A DNA stretch of 52,167 bases from Bacteroidales bacterium (GTDB taxonomy: Bacteria > Bacteroidota > Bacteroidia > Bacteroidales > GCA-2748055): positions 1 through 52,167 of the forward strand of contig JAGLOO010000001.1 of assembly GCA_023138875.1 (NCBI GenBank). Reading direction: 5' to 3'. Position numbers and translations under genes: made by a program. Below the pieces are notes generated by a model. The model did no database searches, had not been told where the DNA came from, and saw nothing but the letters and a program-made list of their open reading frames with translations. Shown here piece after piece: positions 16,088-24,696 of this stretch (the stretch's first letter is position 1; the number at the start of each line of letters is the position of its first letter).

Positions 16088-17763
16088 CGCTTTTTCTTCT
16101 TGCCCTTTTTCCCTTCCTTGGGAGTCTTATCCTTGGAGAGGGATACATTAAACGATTTTTCCTCATAAACCCCTTCATCTATCCTGGATAAGACTTTATA
16201 TCCGACGGCCTCATCAATCTCGAAAAAGGAGTGTCCCGGATGAATATCGATCCTCCCTACCTGGTTGCTTGAAATTCCGGATTCGGTACAAACCAGCCGC
16301 ACAAGGGCGCCTTTATTCATGTTTTGCTTTTCACCCAGGCTGATGAAGAAACGCTGTTTTGCACCAGAGAGGTTTCTGTTATGTCCGTCACCTCTGCTAT
16401 CTCTTTTATCGCGTTCTTTTCCCCCCCTGCCTTTTTCCTGATCCGCATTCAGATTTCCTGCACCTTTATAATAACCCAGGAAGGAATTTAATTCAGTTGA
16501 AATAAATTTTAAGACGATATCTTCAGCGGGAATGCCTTTCAGTTTTTCATAAAAAACCGGCCAGTAACGTTCAATGGCCTCGTCATCCACAGGCGTTTTT
16601 ACCACCCTGTCCATGAGGGCATACATCTGTTTCTCACAGATATCTTCCGCATCGGGTATCCGGGTATATTCTAAGCTGGACTGAATCATCTTTTCAACCT
16701 GGCGGATTTTATAAATTTCTCTTGTATTAATCAACGCAATTGAAATACCGGACCTTCCCGCCCTGGCCGTTCTGCCACTTCTGTGTGTATAGTTTTCTGT
16801 TTCATCGGGCAGGTTATAATGAATGACGTGACTGATTTCCTCAACATCAATACCCCTGGCTGCCACATCGGTGGCCACCAGAATTCTGGCCGTTCTCTCC
16901 CTGAATTTTTTCATGGCTGCATCTCTTTGACCCTGAGACAGGTCTCCGTGTAATGCAACCACATTGTAACCTTCTTTTTCCAGCTTTTCAGAAACCGACC
17001 CGGTCTCTCTCCTGGTCCTGCAGAATATTAATCCGAAGATATCCGGATAATAGTCGAGTATTCTTTTTAACGCATAGTACCGATCTCTCTCCTTCATCAT
17101 ATAGTATCGGTGTTCAATATTGTCAGCCACACTATTTTGTCTTCCTACAACCACTTCCACCGGGTCATCCATATAGTTTTTTGCTATTCTCCGGACCTCT
17201 TTAGGCATGGTTGCAGAAAACAGCCAGACCCTTTTTTTGTCAGGAGTCTGCTCCAATATGGAATCAATGTCCTCTTTAAATCCCATATTGAGCATTTCAT
17301 CTGCTTCATCCAGAATGACCCTCTGAACGGTCTTTAACTTGACGACTTTTCTATTGATCAAATCCAATAACCTGCCTGGTGTTGCAACTATAATGTGAGC
17401 TCCTTTTTTTATCCTTCGGATCTGCTCCTCAATGCTGGATCCTCCATATACCGGAACAATGTTGGGATCGCTCTGGAATTTCGCGAAGGCCACCAGATCC
17501 TTTGTGATCTGCATACACAGCTCCCTGGTTGGACAAATCACCAGGCCCTGTGTGCTTTTATTGCTAAAATCGGTGTGTTGAATAAACGGCAGGCCATAAG
17601 CGGCTGTTTTTCCGGTACCGGTCTGAGCAAGTCCAACAAAATCCTTTTTGTCGGTTGACAGAACGGGTATTGCTTTTTCCTGTATCTCTGAAGGGTTTTC
17701 AAACCCGAGTTTATTTACTGCTTTCAGAATATCTGAATGCAGACCTAAGTCCTTAAAATCCAT
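16084..17763 (-). CDS. DEAD-box ATP-dependent RNA helicase with DbpA-type RNA-binding domain
   Basis: A 559-residue protein with all helicase motifs: Q motif near 27, AQTGTGKT (46-53), PTRELC, TPGR, DEAD (152-155), SAT (183-185), and the HRSGRTARAGR motif VI. A basic linker (about 450-475) precedes a DbpA-like RNA-recognition fold (NKGALVRLVCTESGISSNQV, GRIDIHPGHSFFEID) and a Lys-rich tail. It probably acts in ribosome assembly or cold-adapted RNA remodelling (CsdA/DbpA-like). It is the first gene of the helicase-cvfB pair. Confidence 0.93.
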   Translation of the reverse strand: MDFKDLGLHSDILKAVNKLGFENPSEIQEKAIPVLSTDKKDFVGLAQTGTGKTAAYGLPFIQHTDFSNKSTQGLVICPTRELCMQITKDLVAFAKFQSDPNIVPVYGGSSIEEQIRRIKKGAHIIVATPGRLLDLINRKVVKLKTVQRVILDEADEMLNMGFKEDIDSILEQTPDKKRVWLFSATMPKEVRRIAKNYMDDPVEVVVGRQNSVADNIEHRYYMMKERDRYYALKRILDYYPDIFGLIFCRTRRETGSVSEKLEKEGYNVVALHGDLSQGQRDAAMKKFRERTARILVATDVAARGIDVEEISHVIHYNLPDETENYTHRSGRTARAGRSGISIALINTREIYKIRQVEKMIQSSLEYTRIPDAEDICEKQMYALMDRVVKTPVDDEAIERYWPVFYEKLKGIPAEDIVLKFISTELNSFLGYYKGAGNLNADQEKGRGGKERDKRDSRGDGHNRNLSGAKQRFFISLGEKQNMNKGALVRLVCTESGISSNQVGRIDIHPGHSFFEIDEAVGYKVLSRIDEGVYEEKSFNVSLSKDKTPKEGKKGKKKKR

Positions 17764-17780
17764 AATAATAAATTAGGGCG

Positions 17781-17788
17781 CGAAGGTA
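17781..17788 (-). promoter_or_regulatory. -7 box for the helicase-cvfB operon
   Basis: The minus strand reads TACCTTCG, one change from TAnnTTTG, 17 bp before the ATG. A TTG lies about 16-22 bp upstream as a possible -33 element. Confidence 0.4.
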
Positions 17789-17852
17789 CAATATTCCCCG
17801 GACTCAAGAGCAATAATGATTAATAATTCTCTGGAATAGAGGGCTGGATGAA

Positions 17853-18035
17853 TTATGCACCCAGCGCCTTGAATGCTTCATAGACCAGGAGAGCTGGCCA
17901 GACCAATGCTTTTAGAATTCCAAGGACACCGATCCAGAAGCCTGTAGCGGTGGAAATAAAATATACAGCTGCTCCTATGAGCCCTATTCCGTAAACAGCA
18001 CTTGCCGGGGCATTGCATTGCACGTCTTTTTTCAT
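17853..18035 (-). CDS. Small two-helix membrane protein
   Basis: A 60-residue protein with two hydrophobic segments (about 13-30 and 33-52). The pattern YGIGLIGAAVYFISTATGFW, then GVLGILKALVWPALLVYEAF, recurs in a family of uncharacterised short membrane proteins found in many phyla. It stands alone between the helicase and the DNPH1-like gene. Function is unknown. Confidence 0.7.
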   Translation of the reverse strand: MKKDVQCNAPASAVYGIGLIGAAVYFISTATGFWIGVLGILKALVWPALLVYEAFKALGA

Positions 18036-18134
18036 GATATTCCTTTTGAGAGTTGAGGTTTTGAAATACTAAGATAATGTATAGACACGAAATATTGATT
18101 AAGTTGCACCTGAAAAACGGTTAAGAAGACACAA

Positions 18135-18572
18135 ATGGTAAAAATATATTTTTGCGGATCCATCAGGGGGGGAAGGCAACTGGCTTCCACATATGAAAAG
18201 ATTATAAAAATGCTCCGGTTGTATGGAAAGGTGCTTACCGAACACCTGGGTGATGACAATGAAATTCAAACCAGGGACAGGGTACTGTCTGACCGCACTA
18301 TCCACGACAGGGACCTGCAATGGATCAGGGAATCGGATGTGGTAGTGGCAGAAGTGACCGTTGCCAGTCTGGGAGTGGGATATGAAATAGGGAGGGCTAT
18401 AGAGATGGACAAACCGGTCCTGTGTCTTTTTAATAATGGTTCAGGCAATAGGGTGTCTGCGATGATTGCAGGCAGCGAGGGGGTGAAAATGCACTACTAC
18501 AGCGTTCCGGATGAGTTGAAAAGTATCCTGGCGCAATTTATATCTCAGAGTGTTGCTCGTCGTACTTCCTGA
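18135..18572 (+). CDS. DNPH1/Rcl-like 2'-deoxynucleoside 5'-phosphate N-hydrolase
   Basis: A 145-residue protein closely patterned on mammalian DNPH1 (Rcl), a member of the nucleoside 2-deoxyribosyltransferase fold. It has YFCGSIRGGR at 5-14, VLTEHLG, IHDRDLQWI, then SDVVVAEVTVASLGVGYEIG with the catalytic Glu in YEIGRA, and SAMI. Family members cleave the N-glycosidic bond of deoxynucleoside monophosphates; human DNPH1 removes 5-hydroxymethyl-dUMP, a mutagenic pool contaminant. The gene runs tail-to-tail into a thymidylate-synthase-family gene, overlapping it by 35 bp. Confidence 0.88.
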   Translation: MVKIYFCGSIRGGRQLASTYEKIIKMLRLYGKVLTEHLGDDNEIQTRDRVLSDRTIHDRDLQWIRESDVVVAEVTVASLGVGYEIGRAIEMDKPVLCLFNNGSGNRVSAMIAGSEGVKMHYYSVPDELKSILAQFISQSVARRTS

Positions 18573-19443
18573 TTTTCATAAGTGCAGCCTGTTCTGCCTG
18601 ATCATACATCTCCCTGATGAAATCGTCGTGAAAATTAAAAGTACGTTCCTCAAGGGTCATTGAATCCAGCCGGTCGAACAGCATGGCCTTTGCCTGTTCG
18701 ATATCCCTTCCGTAGATGTGGTATGAGTCGGCTTGCCAGTTCATTCTTCCAAGGTGTACTTCTTTTCCACTTCGGCGGGCAATCTCATCGGCGATTACCT
18801 CCTTGTTGAACTGAATGAATCCAAACATGTTCATAAAGCTGGCGCCCCATGCGTCGTTGCTGCGAAAACGGATGTTGCAGTTCAGCCACTGAATACCGGT
18901 TTCGTCTTCCAGGATTCTGTACCAGAGCGATTGTAAACAGGGGGGATCATACACCTGCAGGTCATGGTTGGGCATCCAGGTGATCATCTGAGCCTGCCTG
19001 GTATAAGGCTGATCCACCAGTTTCTGTATGACATGTTCAACCTGGTCTACCTGGAATCCGACATCCCTCCGCACCTTTACTCCATCCTCCTCCGCTGTTT
19101 CCTTCCACGATCCATAGCGCTGAAGCCTGCCGTGATAGGTATATTCCCAGCGGGTATCTCCCTGATCGTTCATGTTTTTTACCCAGTGATCCTTATGCCC
19201 CTTCAGTTCCAGTACATACTCTTTGAGGTCATCGATTCCTCCCGGAAAAGCCTGGTGTATCATGGGATCGCTTTCAGGATTGAGCACAGTAACATTCATG
19301 GTGCAATCCAGACTTAACGGATCGCCCGGTTTGTCATACTGGGTCTTAAATCGGGTTCCTTCATGATAGAGCTTCAGAAGGGCCGCTTCATAAGCTTCAG
19401 CAAGGGATTCCTTGGTGACGTGCAGCACAGGTATGTTATTCAT
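18538..19443 (-). CDS. Divergent thymidylate synthase (ThyA) superfamily protein
   Basis: A 301-residue protein, longer than ThyA (about 264). The ThyA active site can be traced: nucleophile Cys169 in PPCLQ (ThyA PCH; the His is Leu here), then R194-S-N-D197 for the phosphate/dUMP segment, Asn205 (equivalent to the dUMP-selecting Asn177, same 8-residue spacing from the Asp), and His242-Ile-Tyr244 for H-x-Y. Asn rather than Asp at 205 points to a dUMP-type rather than dCMP-type substrate. No folA (dihydrofolate reductase) is adjacent, so it may not be the housekeeping synthase. dUMP methylation or hydroxymethylation are both possible. It converges with the DNPH1-like gene. Confidence 0.75.
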   Translation of the reverse strand: MNNIPVLHVTKESLAEAYEAALLKLYHEGTRFKTQYDKPGDPLSLDCTMNVTVLNPESDPMIHQAFPGGIDDLKEYVLELKGHKDHWVKNMNDQGDTRWEYTYHGRLQRYGSWKETAEEDGVKVRRDVGFQVDQVEHVIQKLVDQPYTRQAQMITWMPNHDLQVYDPPCLQSLWYRILEDETGIQWLNCNIRFRSNDAWGASFMNMFGFIQFNKEVIADEIARRSGKEVHLGRMNWQADSYHIYGRDIEQAKAMLFDRLDSMTLEERTFNFHDDFIREMYDQAEQAALMKIRKYDEQHSEI

Positions 19444-19515
19444 CTGTTGAGGTTTTTTCTAAAGATATGATAAAAGTGTTTTGGCTGATACCAATGGATC
19501 TGAAGCCGTACTGCA

Positions 19516-20130
19516 TTAGCTGCGTTTCATCCTGGTGATCTCATTGTGATGAGTGACCACCAGTTTCTCATATTTTTCGCGGGAACTCTTTCTGTAGGTA
19601 TCAAATTCCTCCTGGGTGTTTTCAAGTTCCTTTTTTGTCTGGGCCGTTACCACATGGTTTCGCTTGAACCACAGGACCAGGATTACCGAAAACAGGGCCA
19701 ATCCCACAACAATGATCCACATAACCGTGTTGTAGAGTATCTTATTCATCTGTATACCCAGGAAGGAAAGACTATCCTTTGTTCTGATAGCCTGGTCCCG
19801 GTCATTTTTTACCCTGGCCAGATCGGAATTCAGGGTTTCAATCTGGAGGTTTCTTTCGGTCAATCTGCTGTCCAATTGGGTGATCTCCAACCTGGCTTCA
19901 TCCAGTGAATCCAGGACATTACTTATCATTTTAAGAAAGATGTCATTACGGATGGCCCGGTAATCATTGTAGATCCTGGTGCGCTCCTGCAGGTAGTCCA
20001 TCTGGGATTCAATGGTGGCCGTATCCATTACTGCCGGCATGGTGTATTGTGCATTGGATGGTTGCATGCTGGCCAATACAAGGCAGAGGCAAGCCACAAG
20101 GGGTGCGGCTGGTTGAATGAAAGTCTTCAT
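19516..20130 (-). CDS. Membrane-anchored coiled-coil protein
   Basis: A 204-residue protein: signal peptide (to about 27, SNAQ), a long heptad-rich coiled coil (about 65-120, with LDSRLTERNLQIETLNSDLA), one transmembrane helix (about 134-155, TVMWIIVVGLALFSVILVLW), then a second charged cytoplasmic coiled coil. No enzymatic domain is visible. This architecture is common among Bacteroidota envelope proteins without assigned function. It is monocistronic. Confidence 0.65.
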   Translation of the reverse strand: MKTFIQPAAPLVACLCLVLASMQPSNAQYTMPAVMDTATIESQMDYLQERTRIYNDYRAIRNDIFLKMISNVLDSLDEARLEITQLDSRLTERNLQIETLNSDLARVKNDRDQAIRTKDSLSFLGIQMNKILYNTVMWIIVVGLALFSVILVLWFKRNHVVTAQTKKELENTQEEFDTYRKSSREKYEKLVVTHHNEITRMKRS

Positions 20131-20220
20131 AATTATCGGTTGTTCAGTTATAACAACGAATTTATAAAATATATATGATCCAGCCCTATGAAAAATATCT
20201 GTTGATTCATACGGGAATAT

Positions 20221-20243
20221 CCCGCAGGAGCCAATTCTGCGGG
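20221..20243 (-). terminator. Hairpin after the hydrogenase operon
   Basis: CCCGCAG (20221-20227) and CTGCGGG (20237-20243) form a perfect 7-bp GC-rich stem with a 9-nt loop, 33 bp beyond the last stop of the hydrogenase operon. There is no U-run after it on the minus strand, so it may be a Rho-type end or a 3'-stabilising hairpin. A second small palindrome (CGGGA-ATA-TCCCG, about 20213-20225) overlaps its 5' arm and could compete with it. Confidence 0.4.
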
Positions 20244-20275
20244 GTGTGGCTGTGTTGAAGAAAATTGTTATGGTA

Positions 20276-20686
20276 TTATAAATACTTGCGGTACTCTAAG
20301 GGAAGGTCAAGGTATTTGCTGTACCGTTCGGCATCCGGGCCGAATGCTTCTGCTTTTTTATCCTGGATCTTATATGTGCAGTGTTCACCGATGATGTTTG
20401 AAATATTAATCTCATACTTTTTTCCGCTTTCGTCGGTCATGTGCACTTTCACCAGGTTGGGATTCTCTTCCTTATTCAGTTTGGCATGACAAACCGGACA
20501 GTAAAATTTATACTCTACACCCTCCTGAAGTTTAAATTCGGGATGTGTCTTTTTGGCATAATTGCCTAATTCCGTATCCAGGAAAATGAGCCCCTTCTCA
20601 TTATCAGGCGATTTTGCTGAGAATACAATTGAACTTCCAACGTTCATGTTGCTTCTGCAAATGGGACAATAGTAGTTGTTGGCCAT
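20276..20686 (-). CDS. Zinc-ribbon protein, last gene of hydrogenase operon
   Basis: A 136-residue soluble protein with two CxxC knuckles (Cys7/Cys10 and Cys63/Cys66) forming one zinc ribbon, and a C-terminal half ending in a conserved-looking acidic/aromatic segment (ERYSKYLDLPLEYRKYL). It starts 2 bp after the maturation protease stop, so it is in the same transcript. It could be a metallochaperone or assembly factor for the hydrogenase; this is inferred only from position and metal-binding cysteines. Confidence 0.65.
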   Translation of the reverse strand: MANNYYCPICRSNMNVGSSIVFSAKSPDNEKGLIFLDTELGNYAKKTHPEFKLQEGVEYKFYCPVCHAKLNKEENPNLVKVHMTDESGKKYEINISNIIGEHCTYKIQDKKAEAFGPDAERYSKYLDLPLEYRKYL

Positions 20687-20688
20687 GG

Positions 20689-21138
20689 TTATATGATTTG
20701 ATTTATTTGACGTGTGATCTGATTGGCAGCTTCAAGAACGGGCGGAGATAATTCATCTCCAAATGCCACGTTTTGGGGCTGGATCCCCAGCACATAGGTG
20801 GGGTAGTTAAAAAAATCACCCAGTCGGCCCAGGGAAATATTGTGTGTATTGAATGTGATGTCTTCCACCTTGTCGAGCGTTAGTAAACGAAATGTACCAG
20901 GTTCGGATCCCAGCTCCATGCAATCGATGATTACAATCTCTCCCGGCTTCATGGAATTGATCTTACCGATGTAGTTCTCAATGCTTACTTCAACGGTGAG
21001 TGTGCTGATCTCTGGCCTTTCAACGATATGCCTGCTGATGATCACTCCCACGCCATCATCACTTTTCAATACATTTCCTACCCCGATAAATAACAATCGA
21101 TTGGCCTCTTCAAGTATATCAGTCAAATCCGGAATCAA
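20689..21138 (-). CDS. [NiFe] hydrogenase maturation protease (HycI/HybD family)
   Basis: A 149-residue protein. It has GVGNVLKSDDGVGV (19-32), the carboxylate of which contacts nickel in this family, VIIDC with Asp72, His99 in NTHN, and the family ending GIQPQNVAFGDELSPPV. These proteases remove the C-terminal extension of the large subunit after Ni insertion. The large subunit encoded upstream (27548-28741) indeed carries a 34-residue extension beyond its last Cys motif. It is co-transcribed with the hydrogenase, 3 bp after the ferredoxin-like subunit gene. Confidence 0.9.
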   Translation of the reverse strand: MIPDLTDILEEANRLLFIGVGNVLKSDDGVGVIISRHIVERPEISTLTVEVSIENYIGKINSMKPGEIVIIDCMELGSEPGTFRLLTLDKVEDITFNTHNISLGRLGDFFNYPTYVLGIQPQNVAFGDELSPPVLEAANQITRQINQII

Positions 21139-21141
21139 TGA

Positions 21142-21750
21142 CTAAATATATTTAATAAGTACGGAATGCATGCAATTCGGACAGATGATATTGAACATAT
21201 CCTTTCTTTTCAGCCCGTCTTTGATCTCCAGATCGACATCTTCTTTCCGGGCCAATTGCAATTTTTCATTCAGGAGGTTCAGATTAAGGGTGGAAGCAAA
21301 TGCTTTGGGACCCAGTTTATTGTGCATGTAATGGATATGTTCGTCAGTAGTGATAATGGCATCACAATGTTTACACATGACCAGTTGCTTCTCCTGAGTC
21401 TCAACTAATTTATCCCTTTCAAATACAGCCAGGTCGAAGATTTTGTCTGATAAAACCACGCCTTTACCGGTAATACAATGCTGCTGGCACATGCCGCAAA
21501 ATATACATTTTCCATAATCCCTGGTAATTACCCGCTTCCCAGTCTTTTTATCGTCCTGTATGGTTATTGCGTTGGGAGGACATACATTGGCACAGGTTTC
21601 ACAACCCACGCAATGCTTATCATCCACTTCCGGTTTTCCCCTGAAATTCTCAAACGGGGTATGTGGTTCACCGGGAAACTTTGAAGTAAACGCGGGTGTT
21701 ACCAGTGAAACCACGGCTTCCTTTAACTCTCTGATCTTTGGATACTTCAT
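21142..21750 (-). CDS. Hydrogenase 2x[4Fe-4S] subunit, NuoI/MbhN-like, with extra zinc-type site
   Basis: A 202-residue protein. Two [4Fe-4S] motifs are present: Cys47/50/53/57 (HCVGCETCANVCPPN) and Cys82/85/88/92 (KCIFCGMCQQHC). This is the NuoI/HycF/MbhN peripheral-arm subunit carrying electrons to the small subunit. Unusually, a C-terminal extension (about 110-202) holds two more CxxC pairs (Cys126/129 and Cys190/193), probably a rubredoxin- or zinc-ribbon-like site. It overlaps mrpG by 4 bp. In Pyrococcus Mbh the equivalent gene is likewise placed last among the complex genes. Confidence 0.88.
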   Translation of the reverse strand: MKYPKIRELKEAVVSLVTPAFTSKFPGEPHTPFENFRGKPEVDDKHCVGCETCANVCPPNAITIQDDKKTGKRVITRDYGKCIFCGMCQQHCITGKGVVLSDKIFDLAVFERDKLVETQEKQLVMCKHCDAIITTDEHIHYMHNKLGPKAFASTLNLNLLNEKLQLARKEDVDLEIKDGLKRKDMFNIICPNCMHSVLIKYI

Positions 21751-22064
21751 TTCACAGCATCTTTATAGTCATCCTTAACACTTTTGTCTCCAAGCTTGAC
21801 TCCAAAATGATAGGCCCCTCTCACCAGCGCATGGGCAGCCGCGGTGGCTCCAAAGAACAACAGGGGTATTGCTATGAGAGCCTTAATACCGGCATCCACG
21901 AAACCAAAATGGAACAAAGCCCCCGCCAGGATGCTGCAGGTACCGAGTGTCCCGCATTTTGTGGCAGATTGAAGCCGGTTATATACATCCGGCAACCTGA
22001 TTAATCCGATGCAGCCAATAAGGTTAAAGAGTACTCCAATGGCTATTAGAATAGTACTGACCAT
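21747..22064 (-). CDS. mrpG: MrpG/MnhG-like antiporter subunit
   Basis: A 105-residue, three-helix membrane protein. It has the MrpG/MnhG (MbhC) pattern GCIGLIRLPDVYNRLQSATK followed by a Gly-rich helix and AHALVRGAYHFG. It forms part of the Na+/H+ antiporter module fused in operon with the hydrogenase. One bp separates it from mrpF. Confidence 0.9.
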   Translation of the reverse strand: MVSTILIAIGVLFNLIGCIGLIRLPDVYNRLQSATKCGTLGTCSILAGALFHFGFVDAGIKALIAIPLLFFGATAAAHALVRGAYHFGVKLGDKSVKDDYKDAVK

Positions 22065-22065
22065 G

Positions 22066-22329
22066 TTATTCGTTTAGTTTTTTTCCACTTAAATATTTTG
22101 CAAGGGTGAGCGTTCCGATAAAACTGAGAATGATCCAGGCGATACCTATGTCCAGGATGAAACTTCGCTGTGTTGTTATGGAAAGTATGGCACAGATACC
22201 CACCACAAGAACACCAAATATATCTATTGCCACCATCCGGTCGGCAATCGAGGGACCGCGAATGATCCTGAACAGACAGGAGGCACTCAGTACAATCTGG
22301 ATATAAAGCAGTATTTCGAGTATGTCCAT
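22066..22329 (-). CDS. mrpF: MrpF/MnhF-like antiporter subunit
   Basis: An 87-residue, three-helix protein with the family motif RIIRGPSIADRMVAIDI and a hydrophobic ALSITTQRSFILDIGIAW-like helix. It is equivalent to MbhB. Its ATG overlaps the mrpE stop by 1 bp, indicating coupled translation. Confidence 0.9.
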   Translation of the reverse strand: MDILEILLYIQIVLSASCLFRIIRGPSIADRMVAIDIFGVLVVGICAILSITTQRSFILDIGIAWIILSFIGTLTLAKYLSGKKLNE

Positions 22330-22814
22330 TATTCAAAGGTCTTTTTAATGAATTTTTCAAATCGTCCGGTAATTTGCCGGCTGTATTCAGCCGGATCTTC
22401 ACTTCGAACATAGATCCAGTGTACGTATAGATAGTCATCAATGATGTCTACAGAAATGGTTCCCGGGGTCATGGTGATGGAGTTGGCCAGCATAGTCCTT
22501 GCAAAATCCGATTGTAGTTCCAGCTTCACTTTTACAATTCCCGGTTTAATGGGCATGGCTGGATGAAGCACCCGGTAGGCTACATCAAGATTTGCTTTGA
22601 TGCATTCCCAGATTAAGACCACCAGGTATACAACGAACCAGAAATATCTCACTGGCTGGAGGAATTTATAAACCCTATCAAAAAAGTATCTTGCAAACAG
22701 CAATGATGTGATCACTGCTGCAACCGCTCCAGTAATTAAATTTGCAACCGAAACATCTAAGGTCAGCAGCAACCAGAAAAGAAAAGACAATATAAACAGG
22801 GCCAGGTATCTCAT
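22329..22814 (-). CDS. mrpE: MrpE/MnhE-like antiporter subunit
   Basis: A 161-residue protein: two N-terminal membrane helices (about 3-45), a third near 60-75, and a cytosolic C-terminal domain with the family signature ANSITMTPGTISVDI and YVHWIYV. It is equivalent to MbhA. The start is 1 bp after the mrpD stop. Confidence 0.9.
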   Translation of the reverse strand: MRYLALFILSFLFWLLLTLDVSVANLITGAVAAVITSLLFARYFFDRVYKFLQPVRYFWFVVYLVVLIWECIKANLDVAYRVLHPAMPIKPGIVKVKLELQSDFARTMLANSITMTPGTISVDIIDDYLYVHWIYVRSEDPAEYSRQITGRFEKFIKKTFE

Positions 22815-22815
22815 T

Positions 22816-24354
22816 TTATAATCCCATTATGGTTGTTGAATAAATATCAGATTGCATCAGCACATGGATGGCCGGTCTTAATATCGCATCGTTGATTGAC
22901 GGGAAGGCCAGCAGGCTTAAAGCAAGACAAAGGATGGCCAGGACAACCATGCTGAAAGACATGGAGAAAGGAACTTCCCGGATCTTTTCAATCGATTTTT
23001 GCAGGGGTTTATTGAAGAAAGCGTAGCGCTGGAACTTCAGGAAGTAAGCCAGTGTTATAAAGCTGATCACCACAGCCAGTGTGGCAAGCAGATAAAATTT
23101 CCCGTTGATGGCTGCAATAATAATGATCAGCTTGCTGAAAAAGCCATTGAAAGGAGGGATCCCCGATATGGACATAGATGCCATAAATGAGGTGGAGGAT
23201 GTGACAGGCATGGCCGAGGAGAGACCGCCCATTTTTTTCAGATCACGTGTATCAAGCCTGTACTCCAGTGCCCCGGCATTCAGGAACAGGAGCCCTTTGA
23301 ATACTGCATGGTTGACCATGTGGTAAACACCACCGGCGATGGCCAGTGCTGCTGCCGTATAGTTATCACCCCTCACAAGCAGGATCATACTCATACCAAA
23401 GGCCATTACAACATACCCGATCTGGCTGATGCTTGAATAGGCAAGCAGACGCTTTACATCCCACTGCATGAACGCCAGGAAGGCGCCGATCACCATGGAA
23501 ATGGCTCCCAGTGTGGTGAATACCACGGCAATCTCATGGGTGAATACAAACATGTTGAAGAACAATCGGATCAGGACATAAATACCAACAGCTTTGATCA
23601 GTACCCCTGATAGCATGGCAGAAATGGGAGATGGGGCCGAGGAATGCGCATCAGGCAGCCAGGCATGAAATGGAATGATGGCCGCCTTCAAGCCAAATCC
23701 GGAAATGAGCAGTACCTGTATAAAGATGTAGTAGGGTTTACTGTAACCGGCATCCAGGACATTCCTTACATCGGCTATGTTCAGGGTTTTGGTTTTCCAG
23801 TAGATCAATCCAATGGCCAGCAGGATAAGCATGGAAGCGAGGCCGCCCAACACCTGGTATTTAAACGAAGCTTCAAGCTCCGTTTTGCCCACCCCAAAGG
23901 CCACCAGGGCATAGGACGAGATTACCGAAACCTCCAGGAATACGAACAGGTTGAAAAGGTCTCCACTCAATACCACACCGTTCATTCCGGCAATGATCAG
24001 GCAAAACAGGGCATAGTAATTACTCTCTGCTGTATACTTTCTGATGTATGACAGGGAATAGAACAGGGCAATGAACCCAATCAGGTTGATAATGCAGAGC
24101 ATAAGAACGGAAAATCCATCCAGCACCATATAAATACCCACCGGGTATCCACCTTCAGTACTCCATCCGCCAAGGGTATAATGAATGGATGATTTACCCA
24201 GGCTGGAAAACTCAATGACAGCCATGACGAGCAACGCCAATAATATGAGGGGCGCAAAAAACCTGTGAAATCCCTTCACCAGTTTCCCAAGGATCACGAT
24301 AAGGAAGGCTGAAATCAGCGGTATGGCAACGAACAGGGGGATCAATGTATCCAT
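22816..24354 (-). CDS. mrpD: MrpD/NuoM-like antiporter subunit
   Basis: A 512-residue polytopic membrane protein of the Mrp antiporter/complex I NuoLMN family. The transmembrane-helix-5 carboxylate is present (Glu141 in FLEVSVISSY). The helix-7 lysine motif GFGLKAAIIPFHAWLPDAHS has Lys223. Both are central to proton transfer in this family, so this subunit should be active (MbhH/MrpD role). It lies between mrpC and mrpE as in Mrp operons. Confidence 0.92.
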   Translation of the reverse strand: MDTLIPLFVAIPLISAFLIVILGKLVKGFHRFFAPLILLALLVMAVIEFSSLGKSSIHYTLGGWSTEGGYPVGIYMVLDGFSVLMLCIINLIGFIALFYSLSYIRKYTAESNYYALFCLIIAGMNGVVLSGDLFNLFVFLEVSVISSYALVAFGVGKTELEASFKYQVLGGLASMLILLAIGLIYWKTKTLNIADVRNVLDAGYSKPYYIFIQVLLISGFGLKAAIIPFHAWLPDAHSSAPSPISAMLSGVLIKAVGIYVLIRLFFNMFVFTHEIAVVFTTLGAISMVIGAFLAFMQWDVKRLLAYSSISQIGYVVMAFGMSMILLVRGDNYTAAALAIAGGVYHMVNHAVFKGLLFLNAGALEYRLDTRDLKKMGGLSSAMPVTSSTSFMASMSISGIPPFNGFFSKLIIIIAAINGKFYLLATLAVVISFITLAYFLKFQRYAFFNKPLQKSIEKIREVPFSMSFSMVVLAILCLALSLLAFPSINDAILRPAIHVLMQSDIYSTTIMGL

Positions 24355-24357
24355 CTT

Positions 24358-24696
24358 CTATCCTCTTAAGTTTTTAATTTCTCTAATGTCAAACGTTTTG
24401 TACTTCCGGTACAGCCGTATGGCAATGGCCATCAGCATGGATGTGGTGGCCAGTCCGATCACAATGGCTGTAAGTACCATGGCCTGGGGCAGAGGATCCA
24501 CATAAATCTGTCCGGCCAGATCCGGATCTACGATGGGGGCCAGTCCGCCATCTATATACCCGATGAGTACCAGCATTAGGAAAATGCTGAATTCCATGAT
24601 CGATAGGGCGATGGCGATTTTGATCAGGTTACGCCTGGTGATGACCCCGTAAAGGCCCACCAGGAACAGGACAAAGCATAGGATATAGACTGTCAT
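24358..24696 (-). CDS. mrpC: MrpC/NuoK-like antiporter subunit
   Basis: A 112-residue, three-helix membrane protein of NuoK/MnhC/MbhG type, with GLYGVITRRNLIKIAIALSI and DPLPQAMVLTAIVIGLATTS. It overlaps the mrpB stop by 4 bp and ends 3 bp before mrpD. Confidence 0.92.
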   Translation of the reverse strand: MTVYILCFVLFLVGLYGVITRRNLIKIAIALSIMEFSIFLMLVLIGYIDGGLAPIVDPDLAGQIYVDPLPQAMVLTAIVIGLATTSMLMAIAIRLYRKYKTFDIREIKNLRG

